Assembly (NCBI RefSeq): GCF_018596315.1
Contig: NZ_JAHEAG010000002.1
Coordinates: forward strand, 372,001-436,000
DNA length: 64,000 nucleotides
Direction: 5' to 3'
From: Bradyrhizobium sp. SRL28
GTDB lineage: Bacteria > Pseudomonadota > Alphaproteobacteria > Rhizobiales > Xanthobacteraceae
Shown: piece after piece, positions 27,472 to 36,503 of the stretch
How the letters are laid out: each line of letters begins with the position of its first letter
How positions within the stretch are numbered: the first letter of the stretch is position 1
Program-made: the position numbers and the translations under genes
The notes under the pieces: model-generated
Seen by the model: the letters and a program-made list of their open reading frames with translations, nothing else
Databases searched by the model: none
Told to the model about the DNA's origin: nothing

Positions 27472-28272
27472 ATGGCAAGACTGAACGGGCGCGTCGCGAT
27501 CGTGACCGGCGCCGGAACCGGCATCGGACGCGAGATCGCGCGCCAGTTGGCGGGGGAGGGCGCCTCTGTGGTCCTTGTCGGCCGCAGGCTCGCGCTCCTG
27601 CAGGACGCGGCTGATGCGATCACCGCCGCTGGCGGTCGCGCTTTTGCCCGCGCCGCCGATATCACGCAGGCTGAAGCTGTCGAAGCCCTGATCGGCTGGG
27701 TGCGTGCGGAGCTCGGTACCGTCGACATCCTCGTCAACAATGCCGGCAGTGCGGTAGGGCCACGCAACCTCGCCTTCATCACGCCGCAGGACTGGCAAGC
27801 AACGGTCGATGCCAATCTGACTGCCGTCTATCTGCTGTCGCGCGCGGTGCTGCAGCCAATGATCGACAAGGGCGGCGGCACCATCGTCACCGTCTCATCG
27901 GGCGCGGCGCTGCGGCCGAATATGCTGGGCGGTGCGGCCTATGGCGCGGCCAAGGCCGGCGTACGCAACCTGATGGGCTATCTGCACGCAACCTTCCGCA
28001 ACCAGATGATCCGCGCCACGACGATCACGCCTGGCGAGGTCAACACACCGATTCTCGACGACCGTCCGCGTCCGCCGACACCGGAAGAACGCGCCGCCCT
28101 GATGCAACCCGAGGACGTGGCGCAGGCCGTGCTTCTGGCCTGCACGCTGCCGGCCCGCACGGTGATCGAGGAACTGGTGATCGTCCCGACGAGAATGCGT
28201 GACCAGTCCGCCGATATCGAACTGGCCCGCTGGTTCGGCGCGCCTGAGGGCGCTGGTCCGACCAAGTCCTGA
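27472..28272 (+). CDS. Short-chain dehydrogenase/reductase
   Basis: 266-residue classical SDR with TGAGTGIG (12-19), NNAG (89-92), Ser142/143 and the Y157/K161 pair. GAGGAG lies before the ATG. It sits between hydantoinase B and the aldolase on the same strand (28- and 35-base gaps), so a step interconverting an alcohol and a keto group in the same pathway is likely. Confidence 0.92.
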   Translation: MARLNGRVAIVTGAGTGIGREIARQLAGEGASVVLVGRRLALLQDAADAITAAGGRAFARAADITQAEAVEALIGWVRAELGTVDILVNNAGSAVGPRNLAFITPQDWQATVDANLTAVYLLSRAVLQPMIDKGGGTIVTVSSGAALRPNMLGGAAYGAAKAGVRNLMGYLHATFRNQMIRATTITPGEVNTPILDDRPRPPTPEERAALMQPEDVAQAVLLACTLPARTVIEELVIVPTRMRDQSADIELARWFGAPEGAGPTKS

Positions 28273-28307
28273 TAACCCGAAGAAGAAACAGCAACCGGAG
28301 AGAAACG

Positions 28308-29045
28308 ATGATCGGAGCAAAACTGCGTCAGCGCCTTGCGGCGGGCGAGCATCTTCTGATGATAAATCCCAACCATGTCTCCTCGGGATTGGCGGGGCGC
28401 CTCACCGAGTTGAAGGCGGATGCGATCTTCATCGATTGCGAGCACGGCACGGCAAGCTTCGATGAGGCGCGCGAGATGGCGCGGGCGGCGCGCTCCGGCG
28501 GTGGCGGGGCGATCCTGCGTCCGGATTCGCATCAACGCTCGCTTCTGACCCGGTATCTCAACGCCGGTGTCGACGGGTTGATGGTGCCACTCGTCAACAC
28601 GGCTGAACAGGCCCGTGCCGTGGTCGCTACCGTACGGCACGCATGTCCCGCCGATTTCGAGAAGAAGCTACTGATTTGCATGGTCGAGACGGTCGAGGCC
28701 GTCGGCAATCTCGACGAGATTCTTGCAGTCGAAGGCATCGACGTCTTCTTCGTTGGACCGGGCGATCTCTCGCAGTCGATGGGCTTTCTGCCCTCCGTGC
28801 CGCGCGGTCAGCCGCGTCCGCGTGAGGTGCTCGACCTCGTCGAGTCGACGCTGGCGCGCATCCGCGCTGCCGGCAAGATTGCCGGCACCCTGGTGATCGA
28901 GGAGGATATCGAGCATTGGTCGCGTTGCGGGGCCCAGCTCCTTTACTGCCATATCGACCCGTTCCTGCGCGACAAGATCGAGGCGATGCATGAACTCGCC
29001 GGTCGCAAGAGCGAACGTCATCCGACCCGGAGCTTGCTGTCATGA
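28308..29045 (+). CDS. HpcH/HpaI-family aldolase
   Basis: 245 residues. EHG (45-47), Arg71, the metal ligands Glu127 (MVETVEAV) and Asp153 (VGPGDLSQSMG) match the class II pyruvate-aldolase family that cleaves 2-keto-4-hydroxy acids to pyruvate plus an aldehyde. GGAGAG precedes the ATG. Its stop overlaps the aminotransferase start, so aldol cleavage and transamination are probably adjacent steps. Confidence 0.9.
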   Translation: MIGAKLRQRLAAGEHLLMINPNHVSSGLAGRLTELKADAIFIDCEHGTASFDEAREMARAARSGGGGAILRPDSHQRSLLTRYLNAGVDGLMVPLVNTAEQARAVVATVRHACPADFEKKLLICMVETVEAVGNLDEILAVEGIDVFFVGPGDLSQSMGFLPSVPRGQPRPREVLDLVESTLARIRAAGKIAGTLVIEEDIEHWSRCGAQLLYCHIDPFLRDKIEAMHELAGRKSERHPTRSLLS

Positions 29046-30244
29046 TGGCGCTCTCCGAACGCGTGCAGCGCATCAAGGTCTCCCCGACGACGGCAGCGGC
29101 CCAGCGCGTCCGCGACTTGAAGGCCCAGGGGCGTGCCATCCTCGATTTGACGATAGGCGAACCTGATTTCGACACACCGGCCCACATTAAACAGGCTGCG
29201 GTCGACGCGATCGCGCGCGGGGAAACCAAGTACACGCCTGCCAATGGCATCGCTCCGCTGCGCGAGGCAATCGCAGCCAAGATGACGCAGCGCACCGGTG
29301 TGTCCTACACCCCGGACAGGATCACGGTCGGTGGCGGCGGCAAGCAGGTAATCTTTCTGGCGTTGATGGCAACGCTTGATCCGGGCAGCGAGGTCATCAT
29401 CCCCGCACCCTATTGGGTGTCCTATCCCGACATGGTGCTTGCCAATGACGGTACTCCGGTCATCGTCACTTGCCAGCAGCAACAATCCTTCAAGCTCACT
29501 CCCGCCCAACTCGAGGCCGCGATTACACCAAGGACCCGCTGGCTGGTGTTGAACACGCCCGGAAACCCGACCGGTATCGCCTACGACGCTGCCGAGCTGA
29601 GGGCGCTTGCCGAAGTGCTGCGCCGTCGTCCCCATGTCGGCGTGTTGACCGACGAGATCTATGATGAGGTCTGGTTCAAGCGGGAGGCTGCGCCGAGCCT
29701 GGTGCAGGCCGTGCCCGATCTTGCCGACCGGGCCTTCATCGTCAATGGCGTCTCGAAAACCTATGCCATGACGGGTTGGCGCATCGGTTACGGGGCCGGA
29801 TCGAAGTCCATTATCGACGCCATCAACATGCTGCAGTCTCAGAGCTCTTCCTGTCCCGCAGCGGTGAGTCAATTTGCTGCGCTCGCCGCGATCTCCGGGC
29901 CGCAGGATTTCATTGCGGCGAGCGTCGCGGTCTATGCTCGCCGCAGAGATCTCGCGCTCGGGATGCTGAATGCGATCCCGGGCCTCAACTGCTTGAAGCC
30001 GGACGGAGGGTTCTATCTTTTCCCGAATTGCTCTTCTTTTGTCGGACGCAAGACGCCGGAGGGGGCAGTCCTGGAAGATGATCGCGCCTTCGTCTTGCAC
30101 TTGCTGGACGCCGGTGGCGTCGCGGCCGTCCACGGCTCAGCTTATGGCCTACCGGGATATTTTCGTATCTCGATCTCGACTGACGACACGGTCATCGAGC
30201 GCGGCTGCGCTTCCATTGCGGCAGTCTGCCGGAATCTTGTTTGA
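29042..30244 (+). CDS. PLP-dependent class I aminotransferase (AspC-like)
   Basis: 400 residues (ATG 29042; an alternative ATG at 29045 differs by one residue). NTPGNPTG at 171-178, the DEIYDE PLP-phenol region and the Schiff-base Lys239 (NGVSKTYAMTGWR) are intact. It would feed or drain a keto acid in the hydantoin/aldolase pathway. It is the last gene of the operon; copy A of the dispersed repeat begins 26 bases after its stop. Confidence 0.92.
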   Translation: MMALSERVQRIKVSPTTAAAQRVRDLKAQGRAILDLTIGEPDFDTPAHIKQAAVDAIARGETKYTPANGIAPLREAIAAKMTQRTGVSYTPDRITVGGGGKQVIFLALMATLDPGSEVIIPAPYWVSYPDMVLANDGTPVIVTCQQQQSFKLTPAQLEAAITPRTRWLVLNTPGNPTGIAYDAAELRALAEVLRRRPHVGVLTDEIYDEVWFKREAAPSLVQAVPDLADRAFIVNGVSKTYAMTGWRIGYGAGSKSIIDAINMLQSQSSSCPAAVSQFAALAAISGPQDFIAASVAVYARRRDLALGMLNAIPGLNCLKPDGGFYLFPNCSSFVGRKTPEGAVLEDDRAFVLHLLDAGGVAAVHGSAYGLPGYFRISISTDDTVIERGCASIAAVCRNLV

Positions 30245-30270
30245 TGGATTGAGACGTTGCTGGTTGGATC

Positions 30271-30360
30271 TAGCTCAAACTTCCTTATGATGGAGTGCGG
30301 CGAGAGTTTACGTCTTTCAAGTGGTTAGAGGGCAGCGTGCGTTCCACGTGTTAACCGGGG
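30271..30360 (+). repeat. Dispersed repeat, copy A
   Basis: Begins TAGCTCAAAC and carries the core ATGATGGA...GAGAGTT...GGTTAGAGGGC...GTG. By hand it matches copy C (60571) at about 66 of 90 positions without gaps. It lies between the aminotransferase and the metallophosphoesterase. See copies B (31858) and C. Confidence 0.7.
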
Positions 30361-30415
30361 CAGCCCTGAATCGAGCAAACGCACTTCTCGTTCTTGATAC
30401 GGCGTAAGTTCAACC

Positions 30416-30916
30416 ATGCCCGTTCGGCGCGCATCGATGGATGCTGCAGTGCTGCGAATTGGAATCGTCTCGGACACCCACGGGCTCCTGCGGCCCGAGG
30501 CTGAGGAAGGGCTTGCGGGGGTGGCGCATATCATCCACGCTGGCGATATTGGTCGTGCGGATGTTCTTGTCAGACTCCGTCGGATTGCGCCTGTCACTGC
30601 GATCAGAGGGAACATCGATACCGCCGACTGGGCGAAACATTATCCTGACACTCAGGCGGTACAGCTCGGAGAGCGATCGTTCTATGTCTTGCACGACCTT
30701 CAGGAACTGCGGATTGATCCAGCAGTTTGCGGAATTGACGTGGTCGTTTCCGGCCACTCGCATCGACCGCGGATCCAAACGATTGATGATGTGCTGTATC
30801 TGAATCCTGGAAGTGCAGGGCCACGTCGTTTCAAGCTGCCCGTCACACTGGCTACTTTGGAGATAACCTCAAGCGGCCTTCGACCGGTCATTCATGACCT
30901 CAGTCGCACCGAGTGA
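30416..30916 (+). CDS. Calcineurin-like metallophosphoesterase (YfcE/MJ0936 type)
   Basis: 166 residues, the compact single-domain form. Metal motifs in order: SDTHG (19-23), HAGDIG, RGNID, SGHSHRP. A two-metal phosphodiesterase with broad in vitro activity in this family; the physiological substrate is unknown. The start may instead be the ATG at 30437 (MDAAVLRIG). It stands alone on the plus strand. Confidence 0.88.
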   Translation: MPVRRASMDAAVLRIGIVSDTHGLLRPEAEEGLAGVAHIIHAGDIGRADVLVRLRRIAPVTAIRGNIDTADWAKHYPDTQAVQLGERSFYVLHDLQELRIDPAVCGIDVVVSGHSHRPRIQTIDDVLYLNPGSAGPRRFKLPVTLATLEITSSGLRPVIHDLSRTE

Positions 30917-31036
30917 AGTCTCCGATGAAATGCGCACTCGACCGCTGCATCATAGCCGAACTGCCGCACCCTTGCACCACCGGCAGTTCGTCGGCATTGG
31001 GGTCGCCCGGTGAGTCGCGCAGGCCAGTTCGACTAG

Positions 31037-31659
31037 CGTCACGATCCGCCGACCGGCACCGTCAAGCTGGCAAACCCCGAACAATTCGCTCAAGCGATCG
31101 CGTGGACTTACAAGCGCAACGACGGGGCTACCGATCCCCCCAAATTGCAGGTTTCGCCGACCATGTGAAATCGATGGCCGAACGCAGCTATAAACTTTTG
31201 GATGCACTGCACCGGATTCCCGGGCACGATGAGCTTGGCGAGCTGAAAGCAGAATACCTGGCGAAGTGTGTTGCGACTGTTCGCCGCCTCTGTGCAGATC
31301 TGGGGCGCGCCAAGGTCGGCGATACCTCCATCGGCCGACTCTTGTCCGCCGCCCCCATCGGCAAGGACGGTGTGTGGCCATGCGAGCCAGTCCGAGATGT
31401 CATGGAGGATGTCTAATCCGAAGAGATGATCCATGGCGCTCATACCGGCGTGTATAATTCACGCGGTGTTCATTGGCGCGGCGAAGGCGGCGATCAGGAG
31501 CGCGATTTGGCAGAGAAGTATCGCAAATGGGGCGAGACGCTCCAGGTTTCGCATCCCTTTGTATCCTCAAAGCTCCTGATGGGGCTGGCTGCGACCTACG
31601 ATCACGAAGCAAGCCGTGAGGACATGGCTGCTGGGATTAGGCGTCGCATGCGCCAATGA
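31037..31659 (+). pseudogene. Degraded conserved-hypothetical gene (frameshift plus nonsense)
   Basis: Three protein-like segments line up only if two lesions are repaired. Frame 2 after 31037 encodes '..TGTVKLANPEQFAQAIAWTYKRNDG'. After a C6 run (31136-31141) the sense moves to frame 1 (FADHVKSMAERSYKLLDALHR onward), and an in-frame TAA at 31414-31416 precedes SEEMIHGAHTGVYNSRG to the stop at 31659. The product family is not recognised. Neither upstream portion has a convincing start. Confidence 0.55.
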
Positions 31660-31857
31660 CTTAGAGGGTTTCCGTGGATCGACGCAGGTGGAAAAAAGAG
31701 AGATAGGCGACGATCCCAACTGGGGTGCTACTTTGCATGGGGTTGTTTTCAATATTTTAGTTGGATCAGACGGGCAAGGCTATCAAAAGCATCATGTTGC
31801 ATTGAACCGGCGTTGCGGGTAAGCAATTGAGATGGAATGGAAATTCTCCGTCGCCCC

Positions 31858-31958
31858 GATGATGGATTGGAGCGAGAGTTCAAGTTTTCCAATTGGTTAG
31901 AAGGCGCCGTGTGCACGATGTGTGCACCGAGAGATCAAATAAAATCCACAGACAACTA
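31858..31958 (+). repeat. Dispersed repeat, copy B
   Basis: Runs from CGATGATGGATTGG to GACAACTAG. It aligns without gaps to copy C (60588 onward) with roughly 13 differences in 100 bases, including the paired element GTGTGCAC-GAT-GTGTGCAC and the tail GAGATCAAA.AAAATCCA..GACAAC. It lacks the TAGCTCAAAC head of copies A and C. Confidence 0.75.
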
Positions 31959-32271
31959 GCGTGAGCAGGCTGAACTGAACGCGTTGCGGTGGCCGCTACT
32001 GAGCGTAAAATTCTGAAATCAAACATGCGGCTCCTCCCTGTACCGATCAGTTTAATCTGATTGGTTGGATGAGTGGTGGACTTGGAACCACAAGGGCCGT
32101 CAACGCCCGGTCGCTCTTTCGGCACCGTATCTTTACTGGGGATGACAGGCCGCTCGTTTTGGATTTTCACAACCGTTCGTAGGCCTAGAACAGCTGCGCG
32201 TTCTTCTGGTGCTTGCTGCGCAACGGGGCGAGCGGTTTAGTAGCGACGCCCGCCACGGGCGTCGTCCAACA

Positions 32272-32296
32272 GGAACTCGGTCACCCCAAGAGCATT
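32272..32296 (+). promoter_or_regulatory. EcfG-like promoter, imperfect (GGAAC-N16-CATT)
   Basis: Upstream of the BrkB-type gene (start 32352). The -35 element GGAAC is exact; the -10 element CATT differs from CGTT by one base, with a 16-base spacer. The general-stress sigma factor EcfG of alphaproteobacteria uses GGAAC-N16/17-CGTT. Confidence 0.4.
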
Positions 32297-32351
32297 GGCA
32301 TAGGGTTACAATTTAACGGTCGCGGTTGAAGATCTTAGAAGGTGGCTTGCG

Positions 32352-33215
32352 GTGTGGAACATTCTGAAAAGCGCCGTCGAGGGATACATCGCGCACGGCG
32401 CCTTGAGTCGGGGTGCCGCTATAGCCTTCTACGTCGTGACATCGCTCGCGCCCGTCCTTCTCATCGTCGTCGCCGTTGCCGGCATTGTATTTGGTCAGGA
32501 TGCCGTGCGCGGTGGCCTGGTGCAGCAGCTGAGTGCCTTGTTCGGCCAACAGGGCGGCGAACTCATCGAGACTATGCTTGCGCGTTCGAGCGATAAGACA
32601 TCGGGCGCGACGGCGTCGATGCTCGGAGCGATAATGGTTTTGGTCACTGCGTCGGGCGTGTTCAGCGAAATGCAGGCCGGTTTAAACCAAGCCTGGCAGG
32701 TCAAAACTCCAGACCAGCCTGTCCTTTTGATGTTGCGGGCCCGTGCAGCCAGTCTCGGGCTGGTTGCCGCGCTCGGCTTTTTGCTCATGGTTTCGTTGGC
32801 TGCGAGCGCAGCGCTTTCGGCGCTCGGCACCTATCTAGGGGGCCGAACATCGTTCGCGCCGCTGCTTCTCGCGGCACTCAATACGCTCATATCCTTGGGG
32901 CTCTTCACACTCCTCTTCGCTGCGATTTACAAGGTCCTGCCGGACACGCCAATCAGCTGGCGCGAGGTAGGGGTCGGCGCTCTCATCACCGCGGTCTTGT
33001 TTACGATCGGTAAATCCCTCATTGGCTGGTATCTCGGAACGACGGCCGCTAGTTCGGGATATGGGGCAGCCGGCGCGCTTATCCTCATTCTGCTCTGGGC
33101 GTATTACTGCGCGCAGATCTTCCTATTCGGCGCCGAGCTTACGCGAGCTGTCGCGGGCCGTTCGGCAGAGCCGGCACCTACGGCTGACGCTCGCAAATCA
33201 GGTGCGCTCGCATGA
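32352..33215 (+). CDS. YihY/BrkB family membrane protein
   Basis: 287 residues, GTG start (MWNILKSAVEGYIAHG). Six membrane segments fit the family, ending with the diagnostic 'GYGAAGALILILLWAYYCAQIFLFGAELT' region just before a short polar tail. Function poorly defined; not the RNase BN once claimed. A truncated second copy of this C-terminal region is at 41740-41967. Probably stress-induced, given the EcfG-like sequence upstream. Confidence 0.88.
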   Translation: MWNILKSAVEGYIAHGALSRGAAIAFYVVTSLAPVLLIVVAVAGIVFGQDAVRGGLVQQLSALFGQQGGELIETMLARSSDKTSGATASMLGAIMVLVTASGVFSEMQAGLNQAWQVKTPDQPVLLMLRARAASLGLVAALGFLLMVSLAASAALSALGTYLGGRTSFAPLLLAALNTLISLGLFTLLFAAIYKVLPDTPISWREVGVGALITAVLFTIGKSLIGWYLGTTAASSGYGAAGALILILLWAYYCAQIFLFGAELTRAVAGRSAEPAPTADARKSGALA

Positions 33216-33422
33216 CGCTCCGGAGGTATGCAAACCGCCGGCGCGGCGGAGGCCACAAGCAGACACTTGCTTTAAGTCTTCATGACCTTAGGGCACGATT
33301 CAACCGGGCACCCCGCAATTCAGGCCGCGCAGGTTAGCGTTCCAACCGCAAGCTATGGAACTTCGACTGAGGCTGCGCTTCTTTTAGAAAGATTAAAAAG
33401 GGGCCTGCACCTCTATCACCGG

Positions 33423-33704
33423 CTACTTCCGTCGGCGTCGTGTTCGCTTGATCAAACGGTTTCGGCTCCGACCCGAAAGCCGCTTCGCATTTTTCGCTAC
33501 ATGCTGTCGGTATCGATGAACTATTTCATCCCCGGAAGCACCGGCCACTAGACTTGTAGTAGCTTCGAAAGCCGCTTTGATCTTTTCGGTGACCATTAGA
33601 TTAGCTTCGCGCCGGGCGTTTCTACCGCCGCGCATCAGCTTCATCATCCGAAGCGCAATTACTCTGTTTGCTTCGACCGCGAGTAACATGAAAGGATTGA
33701 ACAT
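33423..33704 (-). CDS. Small hypothetical protein, 93 residues
   Basis: A soluble, mostly helical protein with a basic C-terminal tail (RSRNRLIKRTRRRRK). The core, from MLLAVEANRVIALRMMKLM to VHRYRQHVAKNAKRL, looks like a genuine small rhizobial protein of unknown function. AGAGGCAGCGG lies directly before the ATG. No partner genes; the strand is opposite to BrkB. Confidence 0.6.
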   Translation of the reverse strand: MFNPFMLLAVEANRVIALRMMKLMRGGRNARREANLMVTEKIKAAFEATTSLVAGASGDEIVHRYRQHVAKNAKRLSGRSRNRLIKRTRRRRK

Positions 33705-34008
33705 CCGCTGCCTCTACCTGTAACAACGTAAAAGGTTAGAAATCGTTGCGGGTGCAGGCGAAGTGCTTTTGAGCCGCATTCTGGCTTGGCAACGCGGATA
33801 AGCGGGCACTTGAGCGCAAGATTGGCAGCGTTTGAGGTATCTGGTGGCGAGTCATATCTAGTCCGCCAGAGTGCGGCTTATTTTGGATTACTACACCATC
33901 CTATTGGAGCTCTGCGCGGGGAAAATTTATCAAGAGGCAATTTATATGCTCGTCGGGCAGGCAGCCGTGCTGCCGGATCGAGGGCGGCACGGTCACGTCG
34001 TGCCGACC
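33705..34008. other. Intergenic stretch with two hairpins after the P450
   Basis: No supported gene. Two dyads lie just past the P450 stop on its strand: GGCACG-GTCACGT-CGTGCC (33986-34004) and GGCAGC-CGT-GCTGCC (33960-33974). Neither is followed by a T-run, so at most they are weak or factor-assisted terminators. Confidence 0.4.
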
Positions 34009-35193
34009 CTATTGCAGTTGAACCGGCAGATTGAGCGGGCCGCGGAAACCGAATCCGTGCCAGCGCACGCTCGCAGGATCAGGCAAGGTCATGTTGGGAA
34101 AGCGTTCGAACAGCATCGGCATCAGGATGTCGCCGACAGTTCGCCGCGACAGGTGCGCGCCCGCGCAATGATGTGGGCCGTTGCCAAAGGCCTGGTGAGG
34201 ATTGGGATCGCGAAGCGCGTTGTAGGTCTCGCCATCTTCTAAGATGTCCTCGTCTCGGTTGGCGGAGGCCTGGATAGTCATCACGGTGTCGCCCTTCGGG
34301 ATGAAGCAGCCGCGAATCTCCGTGTCCTCCATAACAAGCCGTGAACTCGCCTGGATCGGCGCCACCCACCGCACTCCTTCCTCGAAGGCGGCGCGCCATT
34401 TGCCGCCTGCGCGAACGCCGTCGAGCTGATCGGGATTGGTGAGCAAACCGTAGAGGATTGTCAGCAGGGCGTCGCGCGGTTCGTTGATGCCGCCGCCGAT
34501 GGCGATTTTTACATTGGCGATCATCTGGCTTTCAGGAATAGGAGTCTTCGCGTTCAGCATGAAGGAAAGCGCTGAGGAGTCCGGCTCGGCCCGCACGCGT
34601 TCGGCGTTGGCGCGGATACATTTGTCCATTTCCGCATTGGCGATGTCGGTCGCTTGGAAAGGTCCCGGTGTCCAGCCGAAATTGCCGGCACCGTCGATCA
34701 GCGTCTGCGACCATCGTTGCATATCCTCATCGCTCGCATCCGGGATGCCCATCGCATGCGCCAGCATCCGCGCGGCAAGCGGTCCCGCGAGAGCGGGAAA
34801 GAGATCGACAACCTCACCGCGCGGCAGCCGGTCGAGATACACCGCCGCCAGTTTCGCATACAGCGGCGCCCAGACGGATTCGATCGTCTTCGGCATCAAG
34901 GCCGGCATCATCGCCATGCGTTCGGTCCGATGCTCGTCGTGGTCCTTGCGCATCAGCGTATGCGCGAGGAAGGCGCGTTTCATGGGCGTGTTCGGATCGT
35001 TGGAACTGAACAACGCCGCGTTGTCCTTCACGTATTTAGTGTCGGCGGCCTTGGTGAGGAACGTGCGGCCCACAGACTTGACGCGCAACACGGGCGCTTC
35101 GCGCCTCAGGCGCTTGTAGATCGGATAGGGATCGCGGGTGAGGTCCGCGATCGTGATCGTCTGGTCCAGGGAGGCCAAGGCGGCATTCGACAT
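34009..35193 (-). CDS. Cytochrome P450
   Basis: 394 residues, a soluble bacterial class I P450. The heme motif FGNGPHHCAGAHLSRR has the axial Cys343, and the K-helix ExxR is EGVR. The I-helix reads GGGINEPRD (233-241), so the usual acid-Thr pair of (A/G)Gx(D/E)T is replaced by Asn-Glu, which may change oxygen activation. No ferredoxin or reductase is nearby. A decayed FAD oxidoreductase lies directly upstream on the same strand, so it may have belonged to a larger locus. Confidence 0.92.
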   Translation of the reverse strand: MSNAALASLDQTITIADLTRDPYPIYKRLRREAPVLRVKSVGRTFLTKAADTKYVKDNAALFSSNDPNTPMKRAFLAHTLMRKDHDEHRTERMAMMPALMPKTIESVWAPLYAKLAAVYLDRLPRGEVVDLFPALAGPLAARMLAHAMGIPDASDEDMQRWSQTLIDGAGNFGWTPGPFQATDIANAEMDKCIRANAERVRAEPDSSALSFMLNAKTPIPESQMIANVKIAIGGGINEPRDALLTILYGLLTNPDQLDGVRAGGKWRAAFEEGVRWVAPIQASSRLVMEDTEIRGCFIPKGDTVMTIQASANRDEDILEDGETYNALRDPNPHQAFGNGPHHCAGAHLSRRTVGDILMPMLFERFPNMTLPDPASVRWHGFGFRGPLNLPVQLQ

Positions 35194-35359
35194 GGCGGGT
35201 GGTCCTGTTGGTCACGCGTCAGTATGAACCAAGGCGGGACAAGCGCAATGGGTTGGCGCGAAACAGCGGAACCGCAGCGTCCGCCGCACCGGCTGCCCCA
35301 CAGCCGGGACGCCTTGCCTCCTCGCCGGAACCGAATGCGAGAAGAATTCAGAACAGGCT

Positions 35360-35809
35360 TGATCATACCTCCGACCTCGCGGACCGCGTCCATCTCCTGG
35401 TCGATCATATCCGCAGACATGTCCCGGCCCTGGAAGAGATAGCCGTCAAGCCGCCTGAAGTCGCACTCGATCTTTTCTTTCTTCTGAATTTCCTCGATGC
35501 AGTCGACTGCAGCAGCCTGACTTTCGCAGAAAAAGCCTTGTCGTCTCTTTGCCCTTGATCTTGATCATTTCGCCGATGAGATAGTCGTGCACAGCAAAGC
35601 AAGATGAGCTGACGTGTGCGACTCATGCCTCCGCAGATGCGGCCGCGGTCGATGACGATTACGGATTTGCCGCGCGTGCAGGGCTCGTAGGCAGTAGAGA
35701 TGCCGGCAATGCCCGAGCCGATGACGGCGACATCGCATTCATGGACGCCATCCAGCACCTCCGCCTCTGGTGCAGCGTCGGTATCCGTCCAGATTGATTT
35801 GCTGGTCAT
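35360..35809 (-). pseudogene. Truncated, frameshifted FAD oxidoreductase (relative of the 57613 gene)
   Basis: Begins as an intact DAO-type protein (MTSKSIWTD..., GSGIAG motif, IDRGRICGG) but loses frame near 35610. The homologous sense continues in a second frame (TSAHLA), a third (GEMIKIKGKETTRLF) and then 'ESQAAAVDCIEEIQKKEKI' with CDFRRLDGYLF to about 35360, where it ends. The intact gene at 57613-59211 shows the same order (TSAHLAPL, GLRGEEISRRF, SQAAAVDRIEEIQ, CDFRRLDGYLF). About three quarters of the protein, including any Rieske domain, is missing. Confidence 0.85.
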
Positions 35810-35851
35810 CGGACGACCTCCTTAAGCTTCTGAGAACGTTTGTGAGATCGG

Positions 35852-36503
35852 CTAAGTTCCAACGGCCGGCTTCACGCCCGGCAAAGAGCGGGGCAGCATC
35901 CGGCGTAGGGTCGTCGCGTTTTTGGGAGCATGCGCGTCATTGTCGTTATTGAAATAAACCCAGACGCGCGTTGCCCCACTGGCCTTGATCCTGTCTGCCC
36001 AGATTGCCAGCTCTTCCTTTGAATAGTCGTGCCGGTACCAGCGCTTAGGGCCGTGCAGGCGAACGTAGATTTCATCGGCTGTTCTGATGAGTGCATCGGG
36101 CAGGCGGGGTCCGCTGCAGGAGCAGAAGATGATGCCGGCCTTGCGGAAAGCGCTGTAAACTTCTTCGTTCCACCAGCTCGCGTGCCTGAATTCCACAACG
36201 TTGCGGCGCGCGGAATCGAGCTGGCCGACGATGTCGTTGAGCCGTGTCGTTCTGCGGCACGCCTTCATAAAAAGAATCGCGCCATTTCCAGTAACGCCAG
36301 CCCGAGCATCCCACGAAAACTGCCCGCCTAAGTGCGGGGAGGGACTTTGCGCCATCCGTTTCAGTTTTCAGCCGGGCGGCATGCATTTTGGCGGCACGCT
36401 TGACGTTGTCGCCGCACTGCTTCTCCCGGCACAGCGCGCGTCTCGCTCGCCATTCTTCGCGGGTGAGGAGAGGTTTCTTATCTTTTTCTTGCGCGCGCGG
36501 CAT
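35852..36503 (-). pseudogene. DUF72 protein with internal deletion and frameshift
   Basis: The N-terminal part (in the frame read from 36503) contains VFVGCSGWRYWKWRDSFYEGVPQ, the DUF72 opening. The C-terminal part (frame ending 35852) has LNDIVGQLDSARRNVVEFRH, 'RLHGPKRWYRHDYSKEEL' and VWVYFNNDNDAHAPKNA, its characteristic end. The two are joined out of frame at about 36260, with some 100 residues of the usual 240-270 missing. The normal protein is a TIM-barrel-like domain of unknown function. Confidence 0.8.

Larger units (their letters stand above)
31660..32351. other. Gene-poor stretch with repeat copy B and a hairpin
   Basis: No coding frame is convincing here. The stretch holds repeat copy B (31858-31958), a perfect inverted repeat CGACGCCCG-CCA-CGGGCGTCG (32244-32264) and a promoter-like GGAAC-N16-CATT (32272-32296) ahead of the BrkB-type gene. 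A 96-codon minus-strand frame (31880-32170) has no family features. Confidence 0.5.

Noticed and set aside
30913..31416. 167-codon frame starting at the metallophosphoesterase stop
   Set aside because: Its first half does not read as protein; only the part after the C6 run belongs to the degraded gene described at 31037-31659.
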